A DNA stretch of 46,969 nucleotides from CAZMVY01 sp964617875 (GCA_964617875.1 CAZUAI010000043.1:1-46969), one strand, 5' to 3'. Positions 1 to 9,382 are shown, counted from the stretch's first letter. The notes: generated by a model from the sequence alone, not told the origin. Made by a program: numbers and translations.

Positions 1-1
1 A

Positions 2-298
2 CCCTACGATCCGCCGCGTAAGCCTGTCGAAATATGCAACGCTGGGGTACACTGTGCGGCGGGCAAGGACCGCACGGGGATCCTGACCGCGCTGCTGCTT
101 GCGCTACTGGGTGTGGACCGCGACACGATCATTGAGGACTACCGGCTGTCGGAGCGGGTGGCGCCGCCAGTAAACCCGCAGGCGATGGCCGACCTGCTGG
201 ACGAGGTTGAGCGGCAGGGGGGCATCGGGGCATACCTGGCGTCGATGGGCGTGACAGCCGACACGCAGGCGGCGATCCGAACCCTGCTGCTCGAATGA
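2..298 (+). CDS. Tyrosine-protein phosphatase, C-terminal part (5' end outside window)
   Basis: Reading from base 2, the frame is open to the TGA at 296-298, so only about the last 98 residues are present. They contain HCAAGKDRTG, the Cys-x5-Arg P-loop of protein tyrosine/dual-specificity phosphatases. The Lys-Asp after the second Gly matches the bacterial Tyr_phosphatase3 / lipid-phosphatase type (HCxxGKDRTG). The Cys would be the nucleophile that takes phosphate from phosphotyrosine or phosphoinositide, and the Arg would bind the phosphate. The tail after the loop (IIEDYRLSE, then a helical end) also fits that family. The gene runs convergently into the FAD oxidoreductase with only 9 nt between stop codons. 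Substrate unknown. Confidence 0.85.
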   Translation, partial: PYDPPRKPVEICNAGVHCAAGKDRTGILTALLLALLGVDRDTIIEDYRLSERVAPPVNPQAMADLLDEVERQGGIGAYLASMGVTADTQAAIRTLLLE

Positions 299-307
299 TT
301 GTGCGAC

Positions 308-1720
308 TCAAGGAAGCGGGATGCCGCCCGCACGAAGGCGTTCGCGCAGGGCATCCATGGAGACGCCGCGCGTATCGCGGCCTGCCGCCGCCATGGCCGC
401 CGCGGCGCCGGCGGCCTGCCCCATCTGTGCCACGATCGGTTGCACGCGGTACGCGCTCATCGCGATGTGCGTTCCGCTGATGATCTTTCCGGCAACCAGA
501 AGTCCGTCCACGCCCTTCGGCACCAGGGCTCGATACGGGATCCCGAATTTCGGCAAAGCGCGCTCTTCCTCGCTCAGCTTCTCCCCCCACACGTCCAGGT
601 AGTACTGGCCGATCGCCACGGTGTCCGCCGGGAGGACCCCGCTCTTGAGGTCTTCCTCCGTGATCACATGCTCGCCCACGACGCGGCGACACTCCCGCAC
701 GCCGAGCCGCGGCGGCAGATGCACCGCGTAACCATGCTCGAACAGCACGCGCACGTCGGGCTGTATCCTGTTCCACGCCTCCCGCTGCGCCTTGGCGAGG
801 GCGACGGGGTCGCGCGTGTCGTCGCAGGCGACCGTGCAGCCCCAGTGCAGATAAATGCCCGTGTCGCGCCTGCGGAACTCCTCCGGGTCTGACCCGAACC
901 AGCCAAAGCCCGACTCGTTGACGCCCTTGGCGCGAAGGCGGTTGAAGTCCATCGGTTTCGCCCCATCCTGCCGAAACCGCTGGCTCACGTACATCCACGT
1001 GCACGGCATGGTCTTTGTGTCCGCTGCCGGCCGGGCGTGCTTCTCGTGGAAATCGCCCCGCGCGTCGCGGCCATAGAGACAGCGGCAGCCGGCCATCTCC
1101 GCCAGGGCCCCGCTGCCTGTGCAGTCGATGGTGACCTTCGCCTTTATCGGCATCCGCCGGCCCGCCGGGCCTTCGAGTACGACGCCTTCAACCCGGGGCG
1201 TGGAAGGCCGCCGGGCGACGATCGGCGCAACCGCTCGGGCGCCGCACATCAGTCGAACGCCGGTTTCGTTGGAGAGCATTTCGTGAAACACCTGGAGGTA
1301 GGACGTCGGCAGGAACCACGTGTCCCGAAGTTCCTCGTCCGGACGCACGGGACGCCCCAGCAGGTGATGGTGCTGCTGCAGCCGATCGACCATTTCGCGG
1401 AAGATTCCGACACGCGGCCAGCCGCAGAGAAGGCCGACCGACATATCGACCGGCGCTCCGCCGGGGACCGGGTCCTCCTCGAGCAGGATCACCTTCGCGC
1501 CCTGACGCGCAGCCGAGATCGCCGCCGGGATGCCGGCCGCCCCGGCCCCGACCACCAGCACGTCCGCCGAGATCTCCACATCGCGATACGTTTCGCCATC
1601 GACCGACGGCTCGGCGGCGGCCCACAGGCCGGCGGGCGAGGCGAACATGCTCCCGACGGCGCCGGTCGCTGCGCCCGCCAGCAATCCACGTCGCGTGATG
1701 ACACTTCGCGGCACTGTCAC
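308..1720 (-). CDS. Tat-exported FAD-dependent oxidoreductase (FAD_oxidored family)
   Basis: A protein of 470 residues. The GTG at 1720 is chosen because AGGAGG sits 4 nt upstream of it; the frame stays open further upstream, but that part has no export signal. The N-terminus reads RSVITRRGLLAGAATGAVG, a twin-arginine signal (TRRGLLA) followed by a hydrophobic stretch, so the protein is probably folded with its cofactor and exported by Tat. Residues around 45-75 hold the dinucleotide-binding fold VLVVGAGAAGIPAA followed by an acidic strand end (ILLEED). The C-terminal part has GLLVAGKIISGTHIA and GQAAGAAAA, typical of the second FAD-contacting region in this family (PF12831-like). Substrate cannot be read from sequence. 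A promoter-like pair lies about 80 nt upstream. Confidence 0.85.
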   Translation of the reverse strand: MTVPRSVITRRGLLAGAATGAVGSMFASPAGLWAAAEPSVDGETYRDVEISADVLVVGAGAAGIPAAISAARQGAKVILLEEDPVPGGAPVDMSVGLLCGWPRVGIFREMVDRLQQHHHLLGRPVRPDEELRDTWFLPTSYLQVFHEMLSNETGVRLMCGARAVAPIVARRPSTPRVEGVVLEGPAGRRMPIKAKVTIDCTGSGALAEMAGCRCLYGRDARGDFHEKHARPAADTKTMPCTWMYVSQRFRQDGAKPMDFNRLRAKGVNESGFGWFGSDPEEFRRRDTGIYLHWGCTVACDDTRDPVALAKAQREAWNRIQPDVRVLFEHGYAVHLPPRLGVRECRRVVGEHVITEEDLKSGVLPADTVAIGQYYLDVWGEKLSEEERALPKFGIPYRALVPKGVDGLLVAGKIISGTHIAMSAYRVQPIVAQMGQAAGAAAAMAAAGRDTRGVSMDALRERLRAGGIPLP

Positions 1721-1802
1721 TCTGCCTCCTGTGCTGACGACGAGTACGGCCACGGGGCAAGGGCTCCCACCGTTGCCCGATCCTCTGCCCCGGTGGCGAT
1801 TT

Positions 1803-1832
1803 ATGATACCCCTCGACGACTCGTACAGACAA
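1803..1832 (-). promoter_or_regulatory. Candidate sigma-70-type promoter for the FAD oxidoreductase
   Basis: On the minus strand TTGTCT (1832-1827) and TATCAT (1808-1803) are separated by 18 nt. Transcription would start near 1796, giving a leader of about 75 nt before the GTG at 1720. The -10 differs from consensus at one base and the -35 at two. Seen by eye only. Confidence 0.4.
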
Positions 1833-1998
1833 TCCTTTCGCCGTCCGGCCGATTTGTCCGTGGGGCCACGAGGCCGACGGCACCCCGAAGCCCGACCGTG
1901 TTGGGATCCGCCATGGGACGGTCGCATAAATATCGTTACGGCAGAAGGTTAGAGCGACGTCGTGTTGGGCCGGTCGGGATTGTCAAAAAGGTGAAGAC

Positions 1999-2069
1999 CT
2001 GGGGAACTAGGATTCGAACCTAGACTAAGTGGTCCAGAGCCACTCGTGCTACCATTACACTATTCCCCA
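1999..2069 (-). tRNA. tRNA-Gln (anticodon CTG)
   Basis: The minus strand folds as a complete 71-nt cloverleaf: 7-bp acceptor stem (TGGGGAA/TTCCCCA), D arm with GTGT/GCAC, 5-bp anticodon stem AGTGG/CCACT around loop CTCTGGA, a 4-nt variable region and T arm CTAGG-TTCGAAT-CCTAG. The anticodon is CTG, reading CAG (Gln). The U1-A72 pair and discriminator G73 are the usual identity elements of bacterial tRNA-Gln. CCA is not encoded (GGTC follows). A short 4-bp hairpin and TTTTT follow directly and may end the transcript. Confidence 0.95.
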
Positions 2070-2106
2070 ACATGCGGCCGCAGGGCGGCGCATGCGGTAT
2101 CGTGTT

Positions 2107-2135
2107 AGAATATCGGCTCAACAGGTGGTGGTCAA
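2107..2135 (-). promoter_or_regulatory. Promoter of tRNA-Gln
   Basis: Minus strand TTGACC (2135-2130), an exact 17-nt spacer, then TATTCT (2112-2107). The predicted start near 2100 gives a leader of about 30 nt before the tRNA 5' end at 2069. Both hexamers match five of six consensus bases. The site lies in the divergent gap shared with the alpha/beta hydrolase gene. Confidence 0.65.
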
Positions 2136-2184
2136 GAGTCGTTTTCGCGTGGTGTTGGGCATTCAGCCGGCTTGGGGGACTCCG

Positions 2185-3183
2185 ATGCGGGTTGTTCTGT
2201 CGGGCGTTGTGTTCGTCGGTATCGCGTGGGTTGGCGCGTCCGGGGCGTGGTCGTCGGCCGTCTTCGGTCAGACGCAATCCGCCGTGACGAGGCCCGTTAC
2301 CACGAGGCCGGCCGTGACGAAACCGGCCCGCGCCGGCACGGCGACACGCGGGGCGGGCCGGGAGATTGTGGCGATTTCGCTCACCACGGCTCCGGCGGCA
2401 GAGCCGGCGGGCGAGCGGCTCAAGCTGAAGCCCGTCGGCGACGTCTTCGTGCCGCCGTGGTTGCCGAGGTCGGCGCGGCAGGTTGACGTTGTCGTGCATT
2501 TCCACGGGGCCGCGGGCACGGTCGAACGCGAGTTCGCCGCGGCGGGGCTCCAGGCGGTGCTGGTCACCGTGAACTACGGCGGGCTTTCCAAGGCATACGA
2601 AACGCCGTTCTCGGACGCCCGGTTGTTCGGCACGCTCCTGGACCGGGCCCTCGCAGGGCTGAAGGAGCGCAGGCTGGTGGCTGCGGATGCGGAATGGCGG
2701 CGGGTGTGCGTTTCGTCATTCAGTGCCGGGTTTGGCGCCGTCCGGGCGATCCTGAAAGTGCCGGGCTACTATGAGCGAGTTGATGCGGTCTACCTGGCCG
2801 ACACACTGTACGCCGGCTACGTGGACGAAGCGACCGACCGCCGCGTGAATCCGGACGATGTGCGGGACTTCTGCCGGCTGGCCGTCGAGGCCGCGAGCGG
2901 GCGGAAGACGCTGATCGTCACCCACTCCTACCTCGAACCGGGCCGCTATGCGGGCACGCACGAGACGGCGGACAGCCTGATCGCCGCCGCGGGCGCCGTC
3001 CGCCGTACGGTGGATGAGAAGGGCCCGGCGACCATGCGGATCATCTCTCGCGTTGACCGGGGCCGGTTCCACGTGTGGGGCTGTGCGGGCACGACCGGCG
3101 AGGACCACATGGCCCACCTGCGGAATATGCGATTCTGGTATCCGCAGCTGCCGGTCGAGCGAATCGTACAGGCGGCCCGTTGA
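2185..3183 (+). CDS. Secreted alpha/beta-hydrolase-fold protein
   Basis: 332 residues from the ATG at 2185, which has GGGGGA just upstream; the frame also extends upstream, but that part overlaps the tRNA. Residues 1-30 form a signal peptide (hydrophobic VLSGVVFVGIAWVGA, then a polar linker rich in Thr and Pro). VVVHFHGAAG matches the oxyanion-hole strand of alpha/beta hydrolases. VCVSSFSAGFGAVR is a nucleophile elbow of the form S-x-S-A-G, with the central Ser as likely nucleophile. GEDHMAHL near the C-terminus supplies a likely catalytic His. It is probably an esterase-like enzyme acting outside the cytoplasm. Substrate unknown, and no partner gene is obvious. Confidence 0.75.
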   Translation: MRVVLSGVVFVGIAWVGASGAWSSAVFGQTQSAVTRPVTTRPAVTKPARAGTATRGAGREIVAISLTTAPAAEPAGERLKLKPVGDVFVPPWLPRSARQVDVVVHFHGAAGTVEREFAAAGLQAVLVTVNYGGLSKAYETPFSDARLFGTLLDRALAGLKERRLVAADAEWRRVCVSSFSAGFGAVRAILKVPGYYERVDAVYLADTLYAGYVDEATDRRVNPDDVRDFCRLAVEAASGRKTLIVTHSYLEPGRYAGTHETADSLIAAAGAVRRTVDEKGPATMRIISRVDRGRFHVWGCAGTTGEDHMAHLRNMRFWYPQLPVERIVQAAR

Positions 3184-3292
3184 CCGGACACGAGCCGGGC
3201 GGTAGCGTAGCACGTTTGCGGTCCGCCGGGTTCCGGCAACCTCCCGACAGCAGGGGGGCGGCAACGCGGCGGGCAGAATGGAAGAGCATCGT

Positions 3293-4489
3293 ATGAGCCG
3301 ACGTTCGACACCCGGCGACAGCCTGTTCCCGCCGCCGCCGCACGCGGGCGTACGCGTCGTTGTGACCGGCCAGGTGGGCGTGGAGAAGAAGCCGTTTCTC
3401 GAGCGCGTGGCCAGCATCGCGCGGGAACGCGGCAAGCAGGTCACCGTCTGCCACGTCGGCGACATGATGTATCAGGAGGCGCCGGACGTTGTCCCGGGCC
3501 GGATCCTGGACCTGCCGCGTCCGCGTCTGGACGCCCTGCGGCGGAGCGTTTTCAAGGACATCCTCCGCACGGCGGACAAGACCGACAACCTGATCGTCAA
3601 CACGCATGCCACGTTTCGCTGGAAGCACGGCCTCTTTCCCGCGTTCGACCACGACCAGATGAGCGAGTTGAACGCCGATCTCTACGTGACGCTCGTGGAC
3701 AACATGGATGCCGTGCACGAGCGCCTCGACCGCGACCACGACGTCGCGCACACGCTCAAGGACATCCTGGTGTGGCGCGAGGAGGAGATGGTCGTCACCG
3801 AGGTCGTCGCGAACATCCTGCGCCGCTACGGCTGCTTCTACGTCCTCGCCCGCGGCGTGGAGCGCGATACGGCGGAGTCTCTGTACCGCCTCATGTTCGA
3901 ACCGCAGCGGCGGAGGGTCTACCCGTCGTTCCCGATGACGCACGTGATGGACCTCCCGGCCGTCCTGGCGGAGATCGACGCGTTCCGCGACGCCCTCGCC
4001 GAGCACTTCATCACGTTCGACCCGGGCGATCTGGACGAGAAACGCCTGCTCTTCGACGCCACGGACGCGGCGAAGGACGGGCGCGACCGCTTCACGCTCA
4101 ACATCAACGGCCGGGACGTCGTCTTTCGCGTGGCCGACGTGATCGCCGTCGCCGGCGACATCGACGGGCAGATCTACGCCCGCGACTTCAAGCTGATCGA
4201 CCAGTCGGACATGATCGTCAGCTACATCCCCGAGCTGCCCGACGGCAAGCCGGGGCTCTCGAGCGGCGTTGAACGCGAGCTGCAGCACGCCTTCGAGGCG
4301 ACGAAAGAGGTCTACGTCGTCTGGCGGCCGAAGGCCGAGCCCTCCCCCTTCGTGACGGAGACGGCCACCCGGGTGTTCCGCACGACGGAGGAGGCCCTCA
4401 AGTTCTTCCAGCAGAAGGGCTACGTCGGCGACTTTCAGATGCCGCTGACGTCGGCCCGCGGCCCGCGCGAGCGGGGCAGGATCGGTTGA
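3293..4489 (+). CDS. Two-domain protein: degenerate P-loop kinase-like domain plus nucleoside 2-deoxyribosyltransferase-like domain
   Basis: About 398 residues. The ATG at 3293 has GGAAGAG 6 nt upstream; an ATG at 3278 would add five residues. The N-terminal half begins VVVTGQVGVEKK, which looks like the P-loop strand of adenylate-kinase-type NTPases, but the GK[ST] core is replaced by EKK. NTP binding through that loop is therefore doubtful. The last 110 residues have YARDFKLIDQSDMIVSYIP, then SSGVERELQHAFEA and KEVYVVW. That is the layout of nucleoside 2-deoxyribosyltransferase-like proteins: Asp-rich loop, S-x-G-x(3)-E, then strand. deoC follows 31 nt downstream on the same strand, which fits a role in deoxynucleoside handling. 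This assignment is inference from motifs and context. Confidence 0.6.
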   Translation: MSRRSTPGDSLFPPPPHAGVRVVVTGQVGVEKKPFLERVASIARERGKQVTVCHVGDMMYQEAPDVVPGRILDLPRPRLDALRRSVFKDILRTADKTDNLIVNTHATFRWKHGLFPAFDHDQMSELNADLYVTLVDNMDAVHERLDRDHDVAHTLKDILVWREEEMVVTEVVANILRRYGCFYVLARGVERDTAESLYRLMFEPQRRRVYPSFPMTHVMDLPAVLAEIDAFRDALAEHFITFDPGDLDEKRLLFDATDAAKDGRDRFTLNINGRDVVFRVADVIAVAGDIDGQIYARDFKLIDQSDMIVSYIPELPDGKPGLSSGVERELQHAFEATKEVYVVWRPKAEPSPFVTETATRVFRTTEEALKFFQQKGYVGDFQMPLTSARGPRERGRIG

Positions 4490-4520
4490 GCGAAGGATCA
4501 CAGGAGCAACGGAACCGCGA

Positions 4521-5237
4521 ATGGCTCTCACGCGTACACAACTGGCGTCGATGATCGATCACACGCTCCTGAAGGCCGAGGCCACGGCAAAGCAGATCGA
4601 CAGACTGTGCGACGAGGCCCTGCAGTTTCACTTCGTCGCGGTTTGCGTGAACCCGATCCACGTCCGGCGTGCCGCCCAGCGCCTGCGGGGCAGCGAGACG
4701 TGCGTGGCGACCGTGGCGGGGTTTCCGCTTGGGGCCGCGCTGACCGCACTGAAGGTCGAGGAGAGCCGGCGTGCCATCGACGACGGGGCGCTCGAGGTGG
4801 ATATGGTCCTGCGTGTGGGCGACCTGATCGCCGGCGAGGCCGACGCGGTTCGGGACGATATCGCCGCCGTGGCCCAGGCCGTCCACGCGGCCTCGCCCAG
4901 GCACCTGCTCAAGGTAATCTTCGAGACGGCGGCCCTGACTGATGACCAGATCATCCTCGGCTGCCGGCTCTGCGCCGAAGCGAAGGCCGACTACGTCAAG
5001 ACGAGCACCGGCTTTCACCCGGACGGCGGGGCAACGGTCCACGCCGTCCGCCTCATGGCGCAGCACGCCGCTCCGGCCAGGATGAAGGTCAAGGCCGCCG
5101 GCGGCATTCGCAACCTGACAATGGCGGAGGCGATGGTCAACGCCGGCGCCTCCCGCATCGGCATGTCGGCGAGCGCGAAGGTCATGCGCGGCATGCCCAT
5201 CGAGTTCGAACGGCCGAAAGGAAAATACGCCATCTGA
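4521..5237 (+). CDS. deoC: Deoxyribose-phosphate aldolase
   Basis: 238 residues, the usual length for class I DeoC. It cleaves 2-deoxyribose 5-phosphate to glyceraldehyde 3-phosphate and acetaldehyde at the end of deoxynucleoside breakdown. The Schiff-base lysine is K160 in DYVKTSTGF. The proton-relay residues are D94 in VDMV and K191 in MKVKAAGGI. The N-terminal IDHTLLK is the family signature. The sequence appears intact at every active-site position. AGGAG lies upstream of the ATG, somewhat far at about 14 nt. It is probably co-transcribed with the preceding two-domain gene. Confidence 0.96.
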   Translation: MALTRTQLASMIDHTLLKAEATAKQIDRLCDEALQFHFVAVCVNPIHVRRAAQRLRGSETCVATVAGFPLGAALTALKVEESRRAIDDGALEVDMVLRVGDLIAGEADAVRDDIAAVAQAVHAASPRHLLKVIFETAALTDDQIILGCRLCAEAKADYVKTSTGFHPDGGATVHAVRLMAQHAAPARMKVKAAGGIRNLTMAEAMVNAGASRIGMSASAKVMRGMPIEFERPKGKYAI

Positions 5238-5300
5238 CGTGGCGCGGAGCTTCTTCCCGCTTCCTCGCCGCGCCGGTGCGTTGCTCTGCCCCCGGCGTCC

Positions 5301-5981
5301 TCAATGTGTCAACGCATAGGCGAGGATATTCGCATTGATCGCCTGCGCGTTCAGAATCTCATTGCCCCCGCAGCAGCAACAGCCCTTCTCCGCGTTGGCC
5401 GTGTCGTTCAGACCGAGTTCGCTGTAGACCAGGACGAGTTTCCCGTCGATCTCGATGCCTTCGAGCCGTGCCGCCGATGCCTTCTTCGTCTCCAGGCGGG
5501 GAATGTCACGGACGGTGTGAAACACCGGGTGGGCCGGATCGAGCGGCCGCAGCTCGCGGGTGGGGAAGAGTGCCCGCAACTCGGCCCGGAAACACCGGTT
5601 CCATTCGGGATCGGTGCAGCCCGCGGATGCCAGCAGGAACCCGCCGTGCTCGAGATAACGCCGCAGGTTGCCGCGCTGGACGGCGGTCAGCTCGAAGGGG
5701 CCCTCGCCGGTCATCACGGCGAACGGGTAGCAGAAAAGCCGCTCCGAATCGAGTCGCACCCGCTGGAATCGCGGCTCCGTCCGGATCGCCGTGTCGGCGG
5801 CAAGCTGCCGTAGAAACCGGTCCGAGAAGCAGACGCTGCTCTTGGCCTTCGCGTAGGTCAGGTTGGCGCATTGGACGAGTCCCTCGCGTGCCGGTCCGGC
5901 GGGGGTCGAGGCGGGCTGCGTCGAGGGCGCCGCGCCTCCGACCACGGTTACGAGCAGGACGGCCGGTGCCGCAAGCCTCAT
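5301..5981 (-). CDS. DUF4159-domain protein with signal peptide
   Basis: 226 residues. A short signal peptide (MRLAAPAVLLVTVVGGAA) is followed by a DUF4159-type fold: NLTYAKAK at the start, FAVMTGEGPFELT, LRRYLEHGGFLLAS and VYSELGLND. In this family the fold resembles glutamine-amidotransferase-like domains, and the genes often sit with MoxR/BatA-like membrane genes. An unusual run of four cysteines occurs in EKGCCCCGGNEI near the C-terminus, which could bind metal or form disulfides outside the cytoplasm. Its ATG overlaps the stop of the upstream membrane gene by 4 nt (ATGA), so the two are translationally coupled. Function unknown. Confidence 0.8.
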   Translation of the reverse strand: MRLAAPAVLLVTVVGGAAPSTQPASTPAGPAREGLVQCANLTYAKAKSSVCFSDRFLRQLAADTAIRTEPRFQRVRLDSERLFCYPFAVMTGEGPFELTAVQRGNLRRYLEHGGFLLASAGCTDPEWNRCFRAELRALFPTRELRPLDPAHPVFHTVRDIPRLETKKASAARLEGIEIDGKLVLVYSELGLNDTANAEKGCCCCGGNEILNAQAINANILAYALTH

Positions 5982-7882
5982 CGATTGTCCTCCGCAAGCC
6001 GGCGGAAATAGGCTTCCGTCAGTTCCCGGTATCGGGGGGGGATGCGCTCGCCGCCAATCGGACCGACGTCGATGGGCACGGCGACGTCAGGCGATAGCGT
6101 TTCCGTCCCCACATTGGCGCCCGGGGCGGGCGCGAGCAACCCTGGCGTTCCGCCCGTTGTCCGGTTGGCCGTCGCTGTCGGGGGGCCCGCCGTCCTGTCG
6201 CCTGGGGCGGCTATCGCTGTGCCGTCGTCTGCCTGCGCGTGGATTTCGCTCGCATCCGAAGAGGTAGGGTGGGCGGTTCTCCGCGTCCGCGTATTCGCGG
6301 GCGCGGGGGTTCGCCCACCTGTTGACGCGCCGTCGTCTGCCTGCGTGTGGATTTCGTTTGCACCCGAAGAGGTAGGGCGGGCGGTTCTCCGCGTCCGCGT
6401 ACTCGCGGGCGCGGGGGTTCGCCCACCTGTTGACGTCGGCGCCGCATCCGGCGGTTCCGCGGGCGTGGACGCGGGCAGCGTGGGTGCGATGCGCACCGCT
6501 GTCGATGGGAGATCAATCGGCCGCAGGTCGGCCTCGACCGTATCGCGCGACCGCAGGCCGTCAATGCCGATCACGGAGGCCGTCACGCGGCCCGTGTTCA
6601 GGAGCGGGAACGTGACCTGCACGCTGTCGGTGTCCCGCGGGGTGCAGGCGAGCAGCGATTGCGGCACACGCGGTGTACCCCCCATCCCCGCCGACGTGGG
6701 CTCCGTCGTGTCCGTGAGGCTCGCCTCCCCGCCCCGAAGCGGCCGATTCGATGCCACCGTGAGCGTGACCGTCGTGCCGCGCACTTCGCGAATCCCTTCC
6801 TTGCCGAGCGTTCTTTCATACGGCGGCCGGCCGGCCTCCGGCGGCGGGGCGTATCGCACGACAACGCCGCGAATCCGCGGCGCCAGATCCGGCACGAGAC
6901 GTTGCATGCGGCTGAATCCGTGCGGCACGCAGACGCGGAACCGAAGCTCCTCGCGCACGTTGTCGATCCGGGCGACCCATTGAGCGGCGTTGCGGCGGAA
7001 CAGCGGGACGCGCGCGGACTCGCGCAGCGGCGGAGTGGCGTACAGCACCAGGTGGGCGCCGTCGGGCAACTCGCGGCCGGACATCTCGACCACGACCATG
7101 ACGCTCTCGCCGTAATCGACGCGGCCGTCGGGGTTGCGGGTCTCGTAGCGAACGGCAAACCGGGTGGGGCAGTAGGGCGGGTGGTCCCCGCCGGGATCGG
7201 CAAAACGCGGCAATACGGCCGTCCACGCGTCGGGCCACAAGCCGGCCGTCGCCGCGATCGCGGTAAGGACGAACGCCAGGACGGCGGCGTCCCGTCGAAT
7301 CGCGCGAGGGTCGCGGACGGCTTCCGGCGAGAGCGAATCGGCCGCTTGCCGTCCGCGGTCGATTTCGGCACGCATCAGGGGCACGCTGACCGTGCCGGCC
7401 TGCCCGGCGGCGAGGCGCCGCGAGAACTGGACGGCGTTGACGAGGGTGTTGCCGTCCGCGCGCCGCCGTGGCTGTGATGCCGGTGCCCCTTCCAGTCGGG
7501 CGGCTTCGTTGTGGTGCGTACGGCTCGCCTGCATCTGCCGGCCGGTTGGAAGTCCGGGCCGCACAGCGCGATCGTGTGCCGCCGGAGACGACAGGACGAT
7601 GGTGCGCTCCAACCATGCGGCGAAGAACTCGGCCGGACGCCGCCTCAATCGCATCCCCGTGAGGACTCCGCAGGCGGCGGCGACGAGCCAACCCCCAAGC
7701 CAGGCAATTCCCGCCGCGCCGCGCGCGGGAGTCGGGAGCGGGAAGGCCAGGTCCACAAGGGCCAGCCCGGCACCTGCCAGCAGGAGGCACACCGCCCCCC
7801 GCATCCAGGTACGCTCGCGCCGGTCCCGCCCCAGCAAGGCCGAGGTTTCGAGGATGCGGTGCTGTAGAATCTCGACGGACAC
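5978..7882 (-). CDS. Large membrane protein with extracytoplasmic domain and duplicated 36-residue insert
   Basis: 634 residues. Hydrophobic segments near residues 30-75 (GAVCLLLAGAGLALVDLAF and IAWLGGWLVAAACGVL) and near 205-225 (VLAFVLTAIAATAGLW) place the rest outside the cytoplasm. The middle contains beta-rich text such as VDYGESVMVVVEMSGRELP, like proteins found beside DUF4159 genes (DUF4175-like). The Thr/Pro/Arg-rich part before the C-terminus holds two tandem 36-residue repeats (STGGRTPAP...), encoded by a 108-bp DNA duplication that contains a strong palindrome. This insert looks added to an otherwise normal protein. A TATAAT sits about 37 nt upstream of the ATG on the minus strand (7924-7919), but I see no clear -35. 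No enzyme motif seen. Confidence 0.7.
   Translation of the reverse strand: MSVEILQHRILETSALLGRDRRERTWMRGAVCLLLAGAGLALVDLAFPLPTPARGAAGIAWLGGWLVAAACGVLTGMRLRRRPAEFFAAWLERTIVLSSPAAHDRAVRPGLPTGRQMQASRTHHNEAARLEGAPASQPRRRADGNTLVNAVQFSRRLAAGQAGTVSVPLMRAEIDRGRQAADSLSPEAVRDPRAIRRDAAVLAFVLTAIAATAGLWPDAWTAVLPRFADPGGDHPPYCPTRFAVRYETRNPDGRVDYGESVMVVVEMSGRELPDGAHLVLYATPPLRESARVPLFRRNAAQWVARIDNVREELRFRVCVPHGFSRMQRLVPDLAPRIRGVVVRYAPPPEAGRPPYERTLGKEGIREVRGTTVTLTVASNRPLRGGEASLTDTTEPTSAGMGGTPRVPQSLLACTPRDTDSVQVTFPLLNTGRVTASVIGIDGLRSRDTVEADLRPIDLPSTAVRIAPTLPASTPAEPPDAAPTSTGGRTPAPASTRTRRTARPTSSGANEIHTQADDGASTGGRTPAPANTRTRRTAHPTSSDASEIHAQADDGTAIAAPGDRTAGPPTATANRTTGGTPGLLAPAPGANVGTETLSPDVAVPIDVGPIGGERIPPRYRELTEAYFRRLAEDNR
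6269..6318. repeat. 50-nt palindromic element, copy 1
   Basis: The arms pair base by base from 6269/6318 inward around the loop TATT (6292-6295). This gives 22 pairs, including four G-T wobbles, with one T-T mismatch. Left end AGGGTGGGCGGTTCTCC, right end GGGGGTTCGCCCAC. It lies wholly inside the coding sequence of the membrane protein, where it encodes part of the Thr/Arg/Pro-rich repeat. Confidence 0.85.
6377..6426. repeat. 50-nt palindromic element, copy 2
   Basis: Same structure as copy 1, exactly 108 bp away, in the second tandem unit. It differs from copy 1 at the second base of the left arm (C for T) and in the loop (TACT for TATT). Confidence 0.85.
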
Positions 7883-8027
7883 GCGGATATTCCCTGTGTT
7901 TCGGGCGTCGTTCAGACGATTATACCGCAGGGCGGGCCGGTCATGTTGTACTGCCGGCGGTGTGTCGTTAGGATCTGATTAAGGCCCGTGCCAGTGGGCC
8001 TCCCGGCACGCGCTTCCAGTGCGTGAC

Positions 8028-8050
8028 GGCACGGGCAGTATGTCCGTGCC
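8028..8050. repeat. REP-like hairpin with GGCACGG/CCGTGCC arms
   Basis: GGCACGG (8028-8034) and CCGTGCC (8044-8050) form a perfect 7-bp stem around a 9-nt loop, in the gap before the histone-deacetylase-like gene. Its sequence resembles the palindrome at 27361-27379, so the two are probably members of one intergenic family. Confidence 0.5.
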
Positions 8051-8118
8051 ACGACCTGCCGGCATGTGCTGTAGGCATGGCGATCGCGGCCACGCGGTCG
8101 GGTTCGCGAGGGACGTGT

Positions 8119-9174
<1,056 letters not shown>

Positions 9175-9382
9175 CGGGCCCTGTTGCTCGGCACGCCGAC
9201 GGCTTCCGCACAAACCCATACGGCAAGGCATGTCCCGATGCCGGCCGAGGCTTTTGCCCGGTTTTCCGGCCCCTGACTCTCGGATCGTCCGTCCCGGACC
9301 GAACGCCGTCGGAACCATGCTTGATTGTCGGCCCGCCATCCCGCAAGATTGATCCCGGCGCCGGACGGCGCTGAGGTGGAGC

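Larger units (their letters stand above)
6221..6436. repeat. Tandem duplication, two 108-bp units inside the membrane-protein gene
   Basis: Units at 6221-6328 and 6329-6436 are each exactly 36 codons, so the frame is kept. Apart from the last base of the unit they differ at six positions, all C/T transitions, and five of the six change the encoded residue (A/T, S/N, D/G, H/R, N/S). Each unit carries one copy of the 50-nt palindrome described separately. Confidence 0.9.

Noticed and set aside
5238..5300. GGCGCGG...CCGCGCC inverted repeat between deoC and the DUF4159 gene as a two-way terminator
   Set aside because: The loop is about 20 nt and there is no T tract on either strand; too weak to call.
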